From assembly GCA_002197995.1 (NCBI GenBank), contig NGZR01000003.1, positions 5,890,001-5,954,000 on the forward strand: a DNA stretch of 64,000 bases, in the 5' to 3' direction. Positions 13,241 through 23,475 of the stretch are shown piece by piece. The position numbers were made by a program, and so were the translations under genes. This stretch comes from Gaeumannomyces sp. JS-464 (taxonomy: Eukaryota; Ascomycota; Sordariomycetes; Magnaporthales; Magnaporthaceae). Under the pieces are notes generated by a model that was not told the DNA's origin, did no database searches, and saw only the letters and a program-made list of their open reading frames with translations. How positions within the stretch are numbered: position 1 is the first letter of the stretch; every line of letters starts with the position of its first letter.

Positions 13241-14332
13241 ACAATACCAATGATCAAAAATAGGTAGACACCAAGGTAATTTTACGGCATGCCGAGTCAG
13301 TCAAGCCTTGATGACATGCCACCCCTGAGCCCCCTTTTTTGACGTCTCCAAGGTCCTCAGTTCGATCCTGGGTCCGATCATCCCAATAATCGCCTTCCTT
13401 TTGCTTCAGTTTTGCTAGAGCCCCCTTTTAGCACAGAATTAGCCAACACAATCGCTTTTTAAAGCGACGCCACGGACAGCTGGGAGGCAATCCAGTAACC
13501 GAACTCGCTTAGGGGCTCCATGCTTTGGCAGCTGGGGCCAGCTCTCCCGGCCAACAGGGGCGCCACGGACCTGGTCATCCTATCGTCGGCCATGCGAATG
13601 CATTTTGCCCGCCGCCCTCGTGGATGTGACCTTTGCGCGTCCCATCGAAGACGCCCGGCCGTCCATGGCGTGGGGTGGGGTACCTCGCGTAGTAACGAAA
13701 GCGCCACACACACATCACCTGGCCGTCCTTGGAGAAAAGAGAAAGAGATAGGGATGAGGGAAGGGGGGAAAACCACGCTCTCCCAGTAGCGCTTTTTTCC
13801 TGATGCTGTACGAATCCTCAAAGGCCTGACCTTTCGCGAGGTAGCTCTCGTGCATGACGACACCGAATGTTGATGCGCCACCTGTACGGGTGCACGTCGT
13901 TATCCCCCGGCCGGGCCCGGTTACGACAATCGAGCCGCGCGGGTTTAATTGTAAAAGGGTCTAGACCTGCTGTTAATCCTGCCGTCGTGTTGTAAGATCC
14001 GTCCGTATGGGAGTGCGCGACAGACCCAGGCTGGTTTTCCGTGTTTGATGCCTAGGCTACGCCCCTGTTGGCCCTACGGTCATACAGAGGATGGAGGAGG
14101 ATCAAAGTAAAAAGTGAAACCAATGTCTGGCAGTCCGAGTCTTTTCCATACTACGCCCTTTACCTTGGTAAATGAATCAGCGTGTGGTCTACAGTCTTTG
14201 GCATTTTGGCATTTCAGTCATCTAGGTGGTAGTTGACAGTGCTTTAAAAGCTTCAGCCACTGGTACCTTCACGTCATCAAGTCATTGAGTCATCGGCTCA
14301 TGACATACTCGACTGCATCCCCATCATCGGTC
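13241..14332. other. Spacer with tRNA-like relic
   Basis: No coding exon. Contains a tRNA 3'-half-like sequence at 13348–13380 and two copies of GAGCCCCCTTTT (about 13327 and 13418). Confidence 0.4.
13348..13380 (+). other. tRNA 3'-half-like relic
   Basis: CTCAG-TTCGATC-CTGGG forms a complete five-pair T-arm with a canonical T-loop, preceded by AAGGTC (variable-loop like) and followed by TCCGATC-A (acceptor 3' strand plus discriminator). No matching 5' acceptor strand (GATCGGA) or D-arm is visible in the preceding 80 bp; a run of T lies there instead. It is therefore a fragment, closest in style to an elongator tRNA, not a working gene. Confidence 0.4.
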
Positions 14333-16459
14333 TCAAGCCTTGGGAAAAGTTGCAGGCTCCTTGACAAAGAAGCCAGGCGGCACAGCGAACTTGGGATCGA
14401 CCATGTCCTGCATCTTGCCGACCGTGTCCGCAACGACGTCATACCCAAAGTTGAAACGGAAGGCCTCGGGCTGGTTTTCTATAACAATATCAGGCACCGC
14501 CAGATTAGCATGCTGATCACAGTGTGAAAGAGAGAACCCCCCAAAACCTGGGCCACACGTACTCGGGACCGTCTCGATCGGGATGTAGCGGGCCGCCTCG
14601 GCCACGACCTTGTGCGCCTCGTCCTGGCCCGCGTTGCTGAGCACCTGGAGCGCGCTGGCCCTGCTGCGGCGGACGGCCTCGAAGACGGCGAGCCGCTCGC
14701 CCAGACACTCTCTCGTGGCGCCGGCCATGGCGATGCCGAGAACGACGCCGTCTTCGATGGCCTGGGCGCCGCCCTGGCCCTGGACTATGTTGACAAATAT
14801 AACGCATCAGTCGACAAGCAGCAAGATAACAGATTGGTTGAATGCTCCAACGTTCCACTGGCCGTCATCCCCAGGTGATGAGCTATTCCCAGGGACGTGG
14901 ACAGCCGTTGCTTACAGGGAAGCATTGGGTGCGCCGCATCGCCCACGAGCAGCATCCTGCCCTTGGTCCAGGTCGGAAGGGGCGCGCGATACAGTAATGG
15001 CCACTGCTTGAACTCGGCCGCCTTGCTGCGAATGAGTCGGGTCGTTTCAGCGCCAGGTTTCGTCGCCGAGGCCACGGCACACGCAAGGAAGGAGGGGAAA
15101 GCTGGGATCTGCAGCCCAGGGCAAGACGAGGAGAGGCCTACGCAAAGAGATTGAGCAGACTTGGGTGAAAGCCGGAAAAGCTCTGGATGACCTGGTCCTT
15201 GTTGACGGCGGCATGCCAGTCTTGCAGAAGGGTTTCCGGTTGACGCGGTTATGCTCAATTAGCTGACGAAGTCCAAGGTTGTGCCCATGAAGTTGGTGTC
15301 TCGGGGAAGGGCCCGCCAACCTTCTTTTGCTGTGACGACACGTCGTCGCGGTGAAACAGGGCGACAAAGTTGTAAACCTCGTGACTGGAGACATTATCTG
15401 TCTTTAGTCTTTGCTTGTTTCTTGACTGGTAGGCGGGGGGAAAACCGACTTTCGACACGTATAAGAGACGAGCCGCCGCGACGCGTCGACAAAATGGGTG
15501 ACGGCGCCGTGGGTGCGCTCTCCGGCAAACGGCCTCGTCTCCGGGTCGGCCTCGAGCGCGGCGGCGGGGATCAGGAAGCGGTAGCAAAAGTTGTACTCGC
15601 CCGCGGGCAGCGCCGGGTCGTGGCGGCCGGCGACGACGGCGGGCGCGCGAGAGTGGATTCCGTCGGCGGCGACGACGAGGTCGCCCGCGACCACCTCGCC
15701 GTCCGCGAGCGTGACCGACGGCGCCCCGGGGTTCTTTTTTTGGCGGGGGGCGGGCCTAAATTAGCAAAAAGATGGCAGTTGAATTTATTTTCCTCACCAG
15801 CACCATTTATCGCCCCCCGCCCCCCCCCCCCCCCCCCCCATCATTTGATGTCCCGTTCCGTCGTTCCATCGTTCCATCGCCCCCCCCACCACCGTCCAAG
15901 TGCGGCCGCCAAAAATACGCGACTTTCCCGAATCGGCGTCGCGTCCGGATCAACATTGGGCGGGCATTCCCCAAAAAGGGCAAAAAAGGACAACACTCAC
16001 AAAGTCGACGACCTGCGCACCCAGCCTCGCCTCCAGCGTTCCCCACCCGGCGACGACACCGTCACCTTCACCGCCGTCGCCACCGCCCTCCCCCCCCTCC
16101 AGCGCCGCCAGCCGGCGCAGCTCCTCGTGCAGGTCGACCCTGTGCGCCGCGAGCCAGGGCGCGCCGTAGACGTCGTCGATGGCATCGTCGCCCTGCTCGA
16201 CCTCGCGCAGCGTCTCGAGCGTGCGGCCGTCCACGAAGGCGCTGCGCCGGAACTTGACGAGCCGCGCCCGCGCCGCGTCCAGCCCCCAGGCGAGCAGCGG
16301 GCGCGTCGCGTTGGGCGGCACGTGGATGGCGGCGCCCGTCTCGTTGTCGAACCGCGCCGACCGCTCGAGCACGACGACGTCGTGCCCGGCCCGCCGCAGG
16401 GCGATGGCGCAGCTGAGGCCTGCGATGCCGCCGCCTACGATGAGGACTTTGAGGGTCAT
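14333..16459 (-). CDS. FAD-dependent monooxygenase, salicylate-hydroxylase type, multi-exon
   Basis: Class A flavoprotein monooxygenase (NADPH-dependent aromatic hydroxylation in the family). Exon 1 (16459–16001) starts [18 protein letters not shown], the GxGxxG dinucleotide fold, followed by VVVLERS. After a 267-bp intron, exon 2 starts at 15733 and holds [13 protein letters not shown], the DG motif. Later exons carry [11 protein letters not shown] (starting at 15397), [13 protein letters not shown] plus [15 protein letters not shown] (ending at 14916), and from 14784 [13 protein letters not shown], the second FAD motif (GD...P). The C-terminus ends at 14333. The exons between about 15460 and 15140 do not join cleanly in any frame I tried, so one splice site or base there is wrong. 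The substrate is unknown. No secondary-metabolite core gene lies beside it. Confidence 0.8.
15813..15839. repeat. Poly-C tract inside intron 1 of the monooxygenase
   Basis: Twenty consecutive C at 15820–15839, preceded by CCCCCCG. On the coding (minus) strand this is a G tract inside the 267-bp intron, the longest intron I could define in this gene. Confidence 0.8.
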
Positions 16460-19400
16460 TTCTTTTTTTTTTTCTTGTTCTTTTTCTTGGCCTTCTAGGG
16501 CTACAAGGTCCCGGGGCTGTGTCGCCAAGGCTGCTGCTATTCTTGGCTTACCAGTGCGATGGGTGTTATGTCGATCTGGCAATGATTATCATCCAATGTG
16601 TATGTGACATTAGACGGTGGCGGGATTTACGAGACGAAGAGAATTTTGTGCAACTCCAGGGACACCTCTCAAAATTAAAGATAGAGAGAGAAGATGAGAT
16701 CGACAAAGAGAAAGAAAAGCAAACGGCCGTCAGTCTCGCCCGTCCGGACGTCCGTGGTCGGTTGGGCGCCATCTCGCACGACCAGCTCCTATTAGTCCAG
16801 CTTTTCGCCCACTGCGGGAGCTGAGCATGCAGCTGAGCCATGCCGCAGCCCGAAGCAGGGCCAACTTTGCTTTTTGGGGGGACACAAGAAAACGATGGAA
16901 CGAACGGAAGATCTGAGGAACCAATGCCCTTGTTACAGACAACTCGGCACCTCGGCATCACCATTGCATAAACCTACTGCCGTGGTTTTTTTTTTTTTTT
17001 TTTTTGGTTTTTTTTTTCCCTTCCTCCGCAGATTTCAGAAGCAGCGCCAAAAATCAAGGACCACAATCATTTTGCAGGGCGTGCGTCGCAAGGCCTCCCA
17101 AAAGGAGCTGAACCACCGCTGGATCAAGACAGCAGCATAAAAAGCAGGAGGAAAAAAAAACCACCAAAAAAACCAAGGGAATGCAAAAAGGCCACGACGG
17201 TGATCCGACAACCACAATCTCGGCTCCTCAGACTCGGGGCGGTGGAACACCCTCACTGATAGACAGGCACGCCCCATCCCAATTCGATCTCAGATCGCAT
17301 CCTCCCCGCACTGCGAAAACGCAGGCACAGCAAAGGGGACGAATGTAAATAGCCGGGGGGCGGGTGGCGCCTCAATGCAACACGCGAGGAGGGACGTCCT
17401 CGCATCTTTGCCCCGGTGGAAGCACGCGCACAAGGGCACCACCACTCGGTTTGGCAAAAAGAAAAGGCCCAGTGTCGATAGGCGATAGGCGATGGCAGGC
17501 ATTGGCAGCCCGCACGGAAACTCTATCCCCTCGGCTCTGGCTCCGTTGCTGGGCTCCCCCCGCTATTCCCACTTTAATGCCATTGACGATCTTTGTCACC
17601 TGCACCCGGCTTTTTTTCTGGTTGAAATTCTCCGTCGGTTCGGTTCACTCGGCCGACTTCGGGCGTCCCTTGCGAGAGAGCATTGATGGATGGTTTCCCC
17701 CTCGCCTTTTTGTCTTTCTTCTCAGGTTCCTCGTCAACCGGCCGTGTAAAAGCATCGAGAAGAATGCACAGGTGGGATGGAGAAAACCGGGTAATGCATG
17801 GAAGGGCGGCTGGACGCTCATATTGTGGGTCTGCGAGCTCCATCATCCAGCGTTCCATCGAGGGCACCTACCGAGAGGCTAGCTCGAGGGCAGGGGTTAG
17901 CTCGAGGCGGCTGCCTGCAAGGGCCTGCGGCATGCAACAACCACCACCACACCGGACGCTCGTCTTTCCGGACCCGTCGACGCACCAGCCGGTAAGATCA
18001 AGGGGAAAAAAACCGGCGGGATGCCCTCTAGGCCTTGCCCGGTTTTGGTCCCCTGGGAACGTTGGGATCCAGTATGGGAGGACGGCTCGGACGAAGACGC
18101 CCGATGTTTTCCTGTTGTTGTTTCCGTTGGGTCTGTACCTGTGTGCGTGTTGTGCCTGTGTTCCTGCCACGGCAGCGATTTGCCTCCACCAACGCCATGC
18201 CATGCATAATGCCACGCGGGCAGCAGCGCGGCGGGATAAACCCCGTCGTCCAAGGAAAAAAAAAGAAGAGCAGAACCAAGAAAATCCGGAAATCAGGAGA
18301 AGTTGGCAGAAAGCGGGAGGGGAATCAAAAACCGTGTGCAAGGGAGAAACAAAAAAAGATAAGGCCAGACGACGACGAAAACGCATGAGAAGATCTTCTC
18401 CTCAGCTCCTCCCAAGCCTGCACACCTCCCACGGGAAGATCGCGGCATGAAGGATCTTCCAGCAAACCCTGAATTTTTCAGCAGAAACATGACTTCCTCC
18501 GTGCCCTGCACAGATATGATTAGGTAGGGCCTGTGGAGATAACTCGCCAAAGAAACCGGGGCATGTCGCTATCGTTCCTCTTTGCAGCCAGCACCGCCGA
18601 GATCCATGTGCCGTCTGCCGGCCTCACAAACAACAAAGTCTACAGAAGAAAAAAAAGAAAAAAACGAAAGCCGTTTGGCATAGCCCCAGCCGGGTGACGA
18701 CACGGTCCAGAGGGACCACCAAAAAAGAAGGTGGTGGCCCCTCCCAAACGGCTTGAAACCCAAACATGAGGGCATCCCGTCTCACGAGGCGGACAACCCA
18801 ATGTTTTGGCCAGCGCTTTTTTTCGACCCCCGGCAATGCATCGCTTGGCCACATACACACCATCGCTCTTTTGGGGGCGGCGATGATTAGCGAAAGGGTC
18901 TCTCGCCCCAACGGACGACGGCGGCCATCTCGAGAAAGGTAAAAAGAAAGCACAGAAGAAATACGCCTCGCGTAAAAATTCGGAATAGCCGTGGCGAAAA
19001 GAAACAAACGAAAAAAAATGCATGATAAAAAAAATACCAGGTGGAGCAATATCATCTAGCCTTTCTACAGGAACCCGATTTTGCTTTGGGTCGAGGTCAT
19101 GCGGCAAAACAACAAAGTTCCTCTTCCATCCGCCAACCGAGAGAAACAAAAAAGAATAAAAAGGTTTGAGATGGGTGGGTTTTGTCGGTTTGGACATGGC
19201 TTTGGAGGGAATCGCCCCGCGGCGCCTTTTTTGCGGGCAGGGGGACGGCGTGCTGGCCGCCCATTGGCCCGCCGCCAATTCGGCGTGGGGAAGCAAACGG
19301 CAGCCGGCCACTCAGAGGGCAGGTTCGTGGGGGGCGGACGTTGCACCGGCTGCGGGAGCCTCCTCCCACCACACTCCCCTGCTGGCACCCCCAAGGTTTG

Positions 19401-20046
19401 ATCTGCCACAGGGGCCCGGGAGGGAGGCGGTGCACGCCAGGCGGGCTCAGGTGCGTGGAGCAACCCAGCTGCCCGCGTCCAAGAAGGCGGGAGAAGCGGC
19501 AAAAGAACGCAGGTGGGCGGCCCAAAATGGAAGTCCAGCACGAGAAAAGAAGAGGGCAGATAGGGGCAAAGACGACCGAACCGTTTGGATCCGCTGCAGA
19601 TCGCCGCCAGCAAACACGTCAAATCGTGAGCATGCTGCTGGGGCCGGCACCATCGTAACTTTAAATCTTTAATCCTCCCCGTCCAGGAGTGGCTGCGCTG
19701 CTTCCCGGACCTTCCCTTTCTTCCTCTCTCTCCCGCCCCGACGCCAACGCCACTTCGCGACATAGCCGTTGTGATATCAACCGACATAAGTGCCTCACTA
19801 ATCGACGACGCCAGCAAGGACGGGCTAGAGGGGGTTTTGTGGGACTCGGATCATCAGAAGGACCAACGATGCAACCGCGGGAGGATCGAGGGGCACCAAA
19901 CTGACAGGCCCGACGACGTCACATCTAAGAAATAATATCCATCGCCCCGGCTGGACTGCTTAGGAGGAAAACAAAATAGGAAGCCGTGGTTGCGGAGGAG
20001 GAGGAGGAGAAAAAGAAGAAAGAGGCGGCGCAGAAGCAGGAACGAG
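16460..20046. other. 3.6-kb spacer rich in A/T and purine homopolymers
   Basis: Lies between divergent genes: the monooxygenase to the left and the mucin-like gene to the right. It has many A or T runs, for example T20 at 16986–17005, T10 at 17008–17017 and A9 or longer near 17150, 18260 and 19010. No exon series is convincing on either strand. It could be a large regulatory region or hold an unrecognised non-coding gene. Confidence 0.45.
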
Positions 20047-21911
20047 ATGACAACCACGACGGCCCTGGCTGCCCTATCGACGGTGTTTACCGCACCGCCG
20101 GGCTGTGCGACGAGCACATGGCTCTTCACCACAGACAAGGTGCCATCTCAGTACCCCCATTGCCCACCGACGGCCCGGATCCGTCGTGCGACCCTCCAAG
20201 GTGGGAGGACAGCATAGACGGGCGCGCATACAACTTTTACTCGCCCGCAATATGTCCAGATGGGTTCGCCGTCGGCGTTTCGTGCACATCTGTCCAGCTG
20301 AGGACGAGCGAGGGCTTCCCGAGCGTCACCGCCGGCGAGACCGTGGCGTTCTGCGTTCCGAGGTTCGTGCTGGCATCCTCCTCTTTTGATATATCGGTGC
20401 CGAGATCTTGCTGGGCAGGCCTCGATGTGATTTGAAGGATTTCCCCTTTTTTGCTGACTAGTGCCAATATCTGTGTAGCGGCTACACTTGCACTGCCGAC
20501 ACCACCGACTTTCGGGGCGGCATCTGGGGCATGACGCAGACAGCCACAGCGCCCGGGGCAAGGGTCACCGTCGGCCCGGCGATGCAGATCCGATGGCGTG
20601 ATGTCGACCTGACGGCGCTTCAGACGCACCCGCTCACGCCAGGCCTTGTGGTCCGCGCCACCACCCTGCCCGGGCAGGCGGCACCCTCGAGCCAGCCGCC
20701 GATTCGTATTGTGCCCCCGCCACCCATTCCAGGGCCCCCACAGCCAAGCACATCGACGAGGAACGGACCCGACGTGATTGTAGTGCCCGTACCGTCGCCA
20801 TCAACATTATTATTTACTACCCTCAGCACATCTGCGAGAACATCGGTCCCCGACACGAGACCCGTCAGTTCTCCATTCGCGACGCCGTCCTCCCAACGGA
20901 CCGTCCACGAGCCGACACTACAGACGCGTCGAGAACCTCGTCCACCCCATCTTCCCCGCAAACATCAGGCCCGAGCAATGGCGAATCCGCTCTGATCCCG
21001 GGCCCGCCAGGTCTACCGGTGGGGCCCATCATTTTGGCATGTCTGATGTCGGTTCTCATCATCGTGCTGGTCGCATTCTTCATTGTAAAGAAACGGAAAG
21101 ACCGAAAGGGGCGCGACTCGGGTCCGATGCTGCCAGTCGGCCTTGGCGTGTGGGTCGGCCGCACGAAGGGAGCGCAACGGAGGCGGTGGTTGTTGGCAGG
21201 CCGTCCCAAAACCAGAGGGATCGGATCTGCAGACGAAAAGAGTGCCGCCGCAGGAGGCATGCACGCTGGCTCTTCCGGGCCGGCTCCGTTGGGAACAGCT
21301 GAGAGCCTGGCCGAGCTGTACGAGTACGGGAACAGATATGAATCGGTGGAGGAGCAGCGCTGGAGCTGGGTGTCGCGCATGTTCAGCATACGGGCAGGGC
21401 GGGACGGGCAGCCAGGCTCAGTGACAGATGAGGAGGACGACGGTGGAGCAGGGCCGAGCAGCAAGCGCACGACGAGATCATCGCGATGGACGGCCTGGGA
21501 CTCGGACGGGCTGGTCGGCGAGCAGCAGATGAACTTGTCGGTGCCACCGGTGCCGGTGCCGACGCCAGCACCGGCCTTGCTGGCGCCACCGCCAAGGTCA
21601 TTTACAGCGAGGAGAAGCGCGGCGTCGATGCAAACGACGCGATCGATAAAAACAACAAAGTCGCTGCGTACAGAGGCGGCAAACAGAGCAGCAAGACAGT
21701 CTGCAGGACACCTGTCTGTGTTTGGGGTGGCGCGCCGCTGAGGTCGCCAATGAGGTCCCCGATAAAGTCGCCCTTCCTGACCCCAGAACCCTCCCCCAAT
21801 CGGCTGAGCAGGATAAGCGACGGGACGTTCGGCGTCTGCGGTAATCAGAGTGATGATGATATCAGCAGTGATAGTCGTACGACATCCGTCCGGACATCTC
21901 CAGGACCATGA
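20047..21911 (+). CDS. Single-pass plasma-membrane protein with Cys-rich ectodomain and mucin-like stalk; reading frame interrupted
   Basis: Exons 20047–20362 and 20479–21911 with a 116-bp intron. The N-terminus MTTTTALAALSTVFTAPPGC resembles the entry of fungal ectodomains that continue with paired cysteines (CDPPRW, PAICPDGF, VSCTSV, AFCVPR, GYTCTAD). A Pro/Ser/Thr-rich stalk follows, then one helix (IILACLMSVLIIVLVAFFIV) ending in KKRKDRK. The cytosolic tail contains APLRSPMRSPIKSP and TPEPSPNRLSRISDG. The frame slips at 20154–20158 (C5), between about 20880 and 20925, and at 21724–21727 (G4); restoring one base at each gives an uninterrupted 583-residue protein. This architecture is common in filamentous fungi, and some members are wall-stress sensor-like, but this one has no named function. 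It is convergent with the next gene, with 139 bp between the stops. Confidence 0.65.
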
Positions 21912-22050
21912 ATTATACGAGCTGCAACCGCATGACTCCTTCGTGCCTGTAAATGTCTGCCATCGGGTTCTCGTGCCTTCATGCTCATCATCCTGGACCC
22001 CCCTGGTGGGAGGGCGACGCCTGAAGGCAACTCGTTTTGTTCGGAAGCAT

Positions 22051-23475
22051 TCATAGTGCTTCTGCGAGCGAGGTCGTGAGTCCATCCACATCGGCAGTTT
22101 CTGTTTCCGTTCCCGTCTCTCTTTGGTCAGCTTCTGGCAACTGTTTCTTTTTCTTTTTCAACGCCATCTTCCTCCCGCCCTTGATATTCAGAGCAATCCA
22201 AGTCTCTTTTCTCTCCTGCTCAGCCGCGGCGCCCAGCCAGTGACGGCCCTGGAGATGGCGCAAGCACCGACGCTTCCCGTCGTCCGGGTAGTAGAGCCAG
22301 CATGCCCACTTGGCCCAGGCACCCTCTTTCATCTGATCCCGCGCGCGGTGCCCAACCGTATCTTCGATAAAGTCGCCCCTGCCCATGGCTAAGCGGGTCG
22401 GGAAGACGCGGGCGAGGTAGTGTGCCGTCTCAGCTATGTGCGGCTTATCGTGCCAGAAAAAGAGAGGAGTAAGCGGGATGGAAGGAGACATGGGCGGTGG
22501 CGAGTCCGAATCTGAGGATGTTGGGGTCGTGGACCCCGAAGGGACAAACGACCGTTTGAGCTGGCCAGTTGTGCGAAGCAGGGCTGGGTAGCGCGTGACG
22601 TGCGCCTGTACAGCATATGACAGCAGCCTTCCCGACGGTAGGCAGACATACTTGATGGGCGGGGCGCAAGAAACCTCGTTCGCATCTGCGGCAGCCTCCT
22701 CTGGGCTTTCAAGGGGCATGCCCACAACATCGGCCGGCGAGTCGCCCGACGCCATCATAACGTCGAGCATGCCTGCGATGGGGATCTCAGCAACGAGTGT
22801 CCAGTCATGCTGGTGCACCCAAACATACTTAGTCTCAGCTAGCCGGAGACCCGTCCGCACAGCGAGTCCAAAGCCAAGCCGGTCCGCAGGCTCGACAAAG
22901 GCGACCATCCCGTCCGCCGTCCGGGAGATCGCGAGCAGTACGGTGCTGTTGAGCGGATTGTTCCGTCCCTCGTATCCAAATTCGGCCTCTCCCTGACTCT
23001 CCACTAGACCGACCATGGGACGCGCGTCAACCTCGGGGGCTCCCTGGTCACCAGTAACGGTGGGGCCGGGGAAGGCGTTCTGGACACCAGCAGCGGCCCC
23101 GCCATGCGCAGGCGCAGGGGCCCGGTGGCGGCGGCCGTGTTCGCTGAGGAACAGCTCCTTGACCTTCCGCTTGTACAGGTCGTACACCTCGGCTCCCTGC
23201 TCTGTGACCTGGCCGCGCTTTAGGCGGGCGCGCGGTGCAATGTGGTCGAAGGTGTCGAGCACAACGATGACGCGGCAGGCAAGGAGGGCAGGGCAGAAGC
23301 GGCGGAAGGACTCGAGGACCTGCGACAGCAGCTCGGTCGACGGCGCCGAGGGCGTAGGCGACGTGGTTATGACCAGCGTCAGCAGCTTGAGCTGTCACGT
23401 GGTCTGTAGCCATCGATTCTCAGAGACACGGCTTGCCTCCCGCAGGGGGGCAATAGCGATCGAGAAGCCCGCAAC
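22051..23475 (-). CDS. Uncharacterised conserved fungal protein, in-frame stop near its 5' end
   Basis: A single long frame runs from 23391 to 22051 with strong coding character: CRVIVVLDTFD, FGLAVRTGLRLAETKYVWVHQHDW, TPLFFWHDKPHIAETAHYL, MGRGDFIEDTVGHRAR and WLYYPDDGKRRCLRHLQGR. It ends in a Lys-rich tail. I recognise the pattern as a recurrent fungal protein of unknown role. The acidic WVQQHDW-type strand and the alternating Rossmann-like segments are reminiscent of glycosyltransferase folds, but I cannot show this. Upstream, the same frame reads YHLVAGFSIAIAPLREASR...NRWLQTT and then a TGA at 23395–23397, with no ATG before it. Either a CGA or similar codon mutated to TGA, or an intron ends at CAG (23392–23394). 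The true start is unresolved. Confidence 0.6.

Noticed and set aside
15281..16498. 405-codon plus-strand open frame across the monooxygenase
   Set aside because: Antisense of the FAD exons and reads through the poly-C intron; low-complexity Arg/Pro product.
16986..17017. T runs as a bacterial-type terminator or a gene's poly-A integration site
   Set aside because: No stem, no adjacent gene end and no target duplication; such runs recur all through the spacer.
20865..22091. 408-codon minus-strand open frame
   Set aside because: Antisense of the mucin-like gene's tail; no exon structure or domain.
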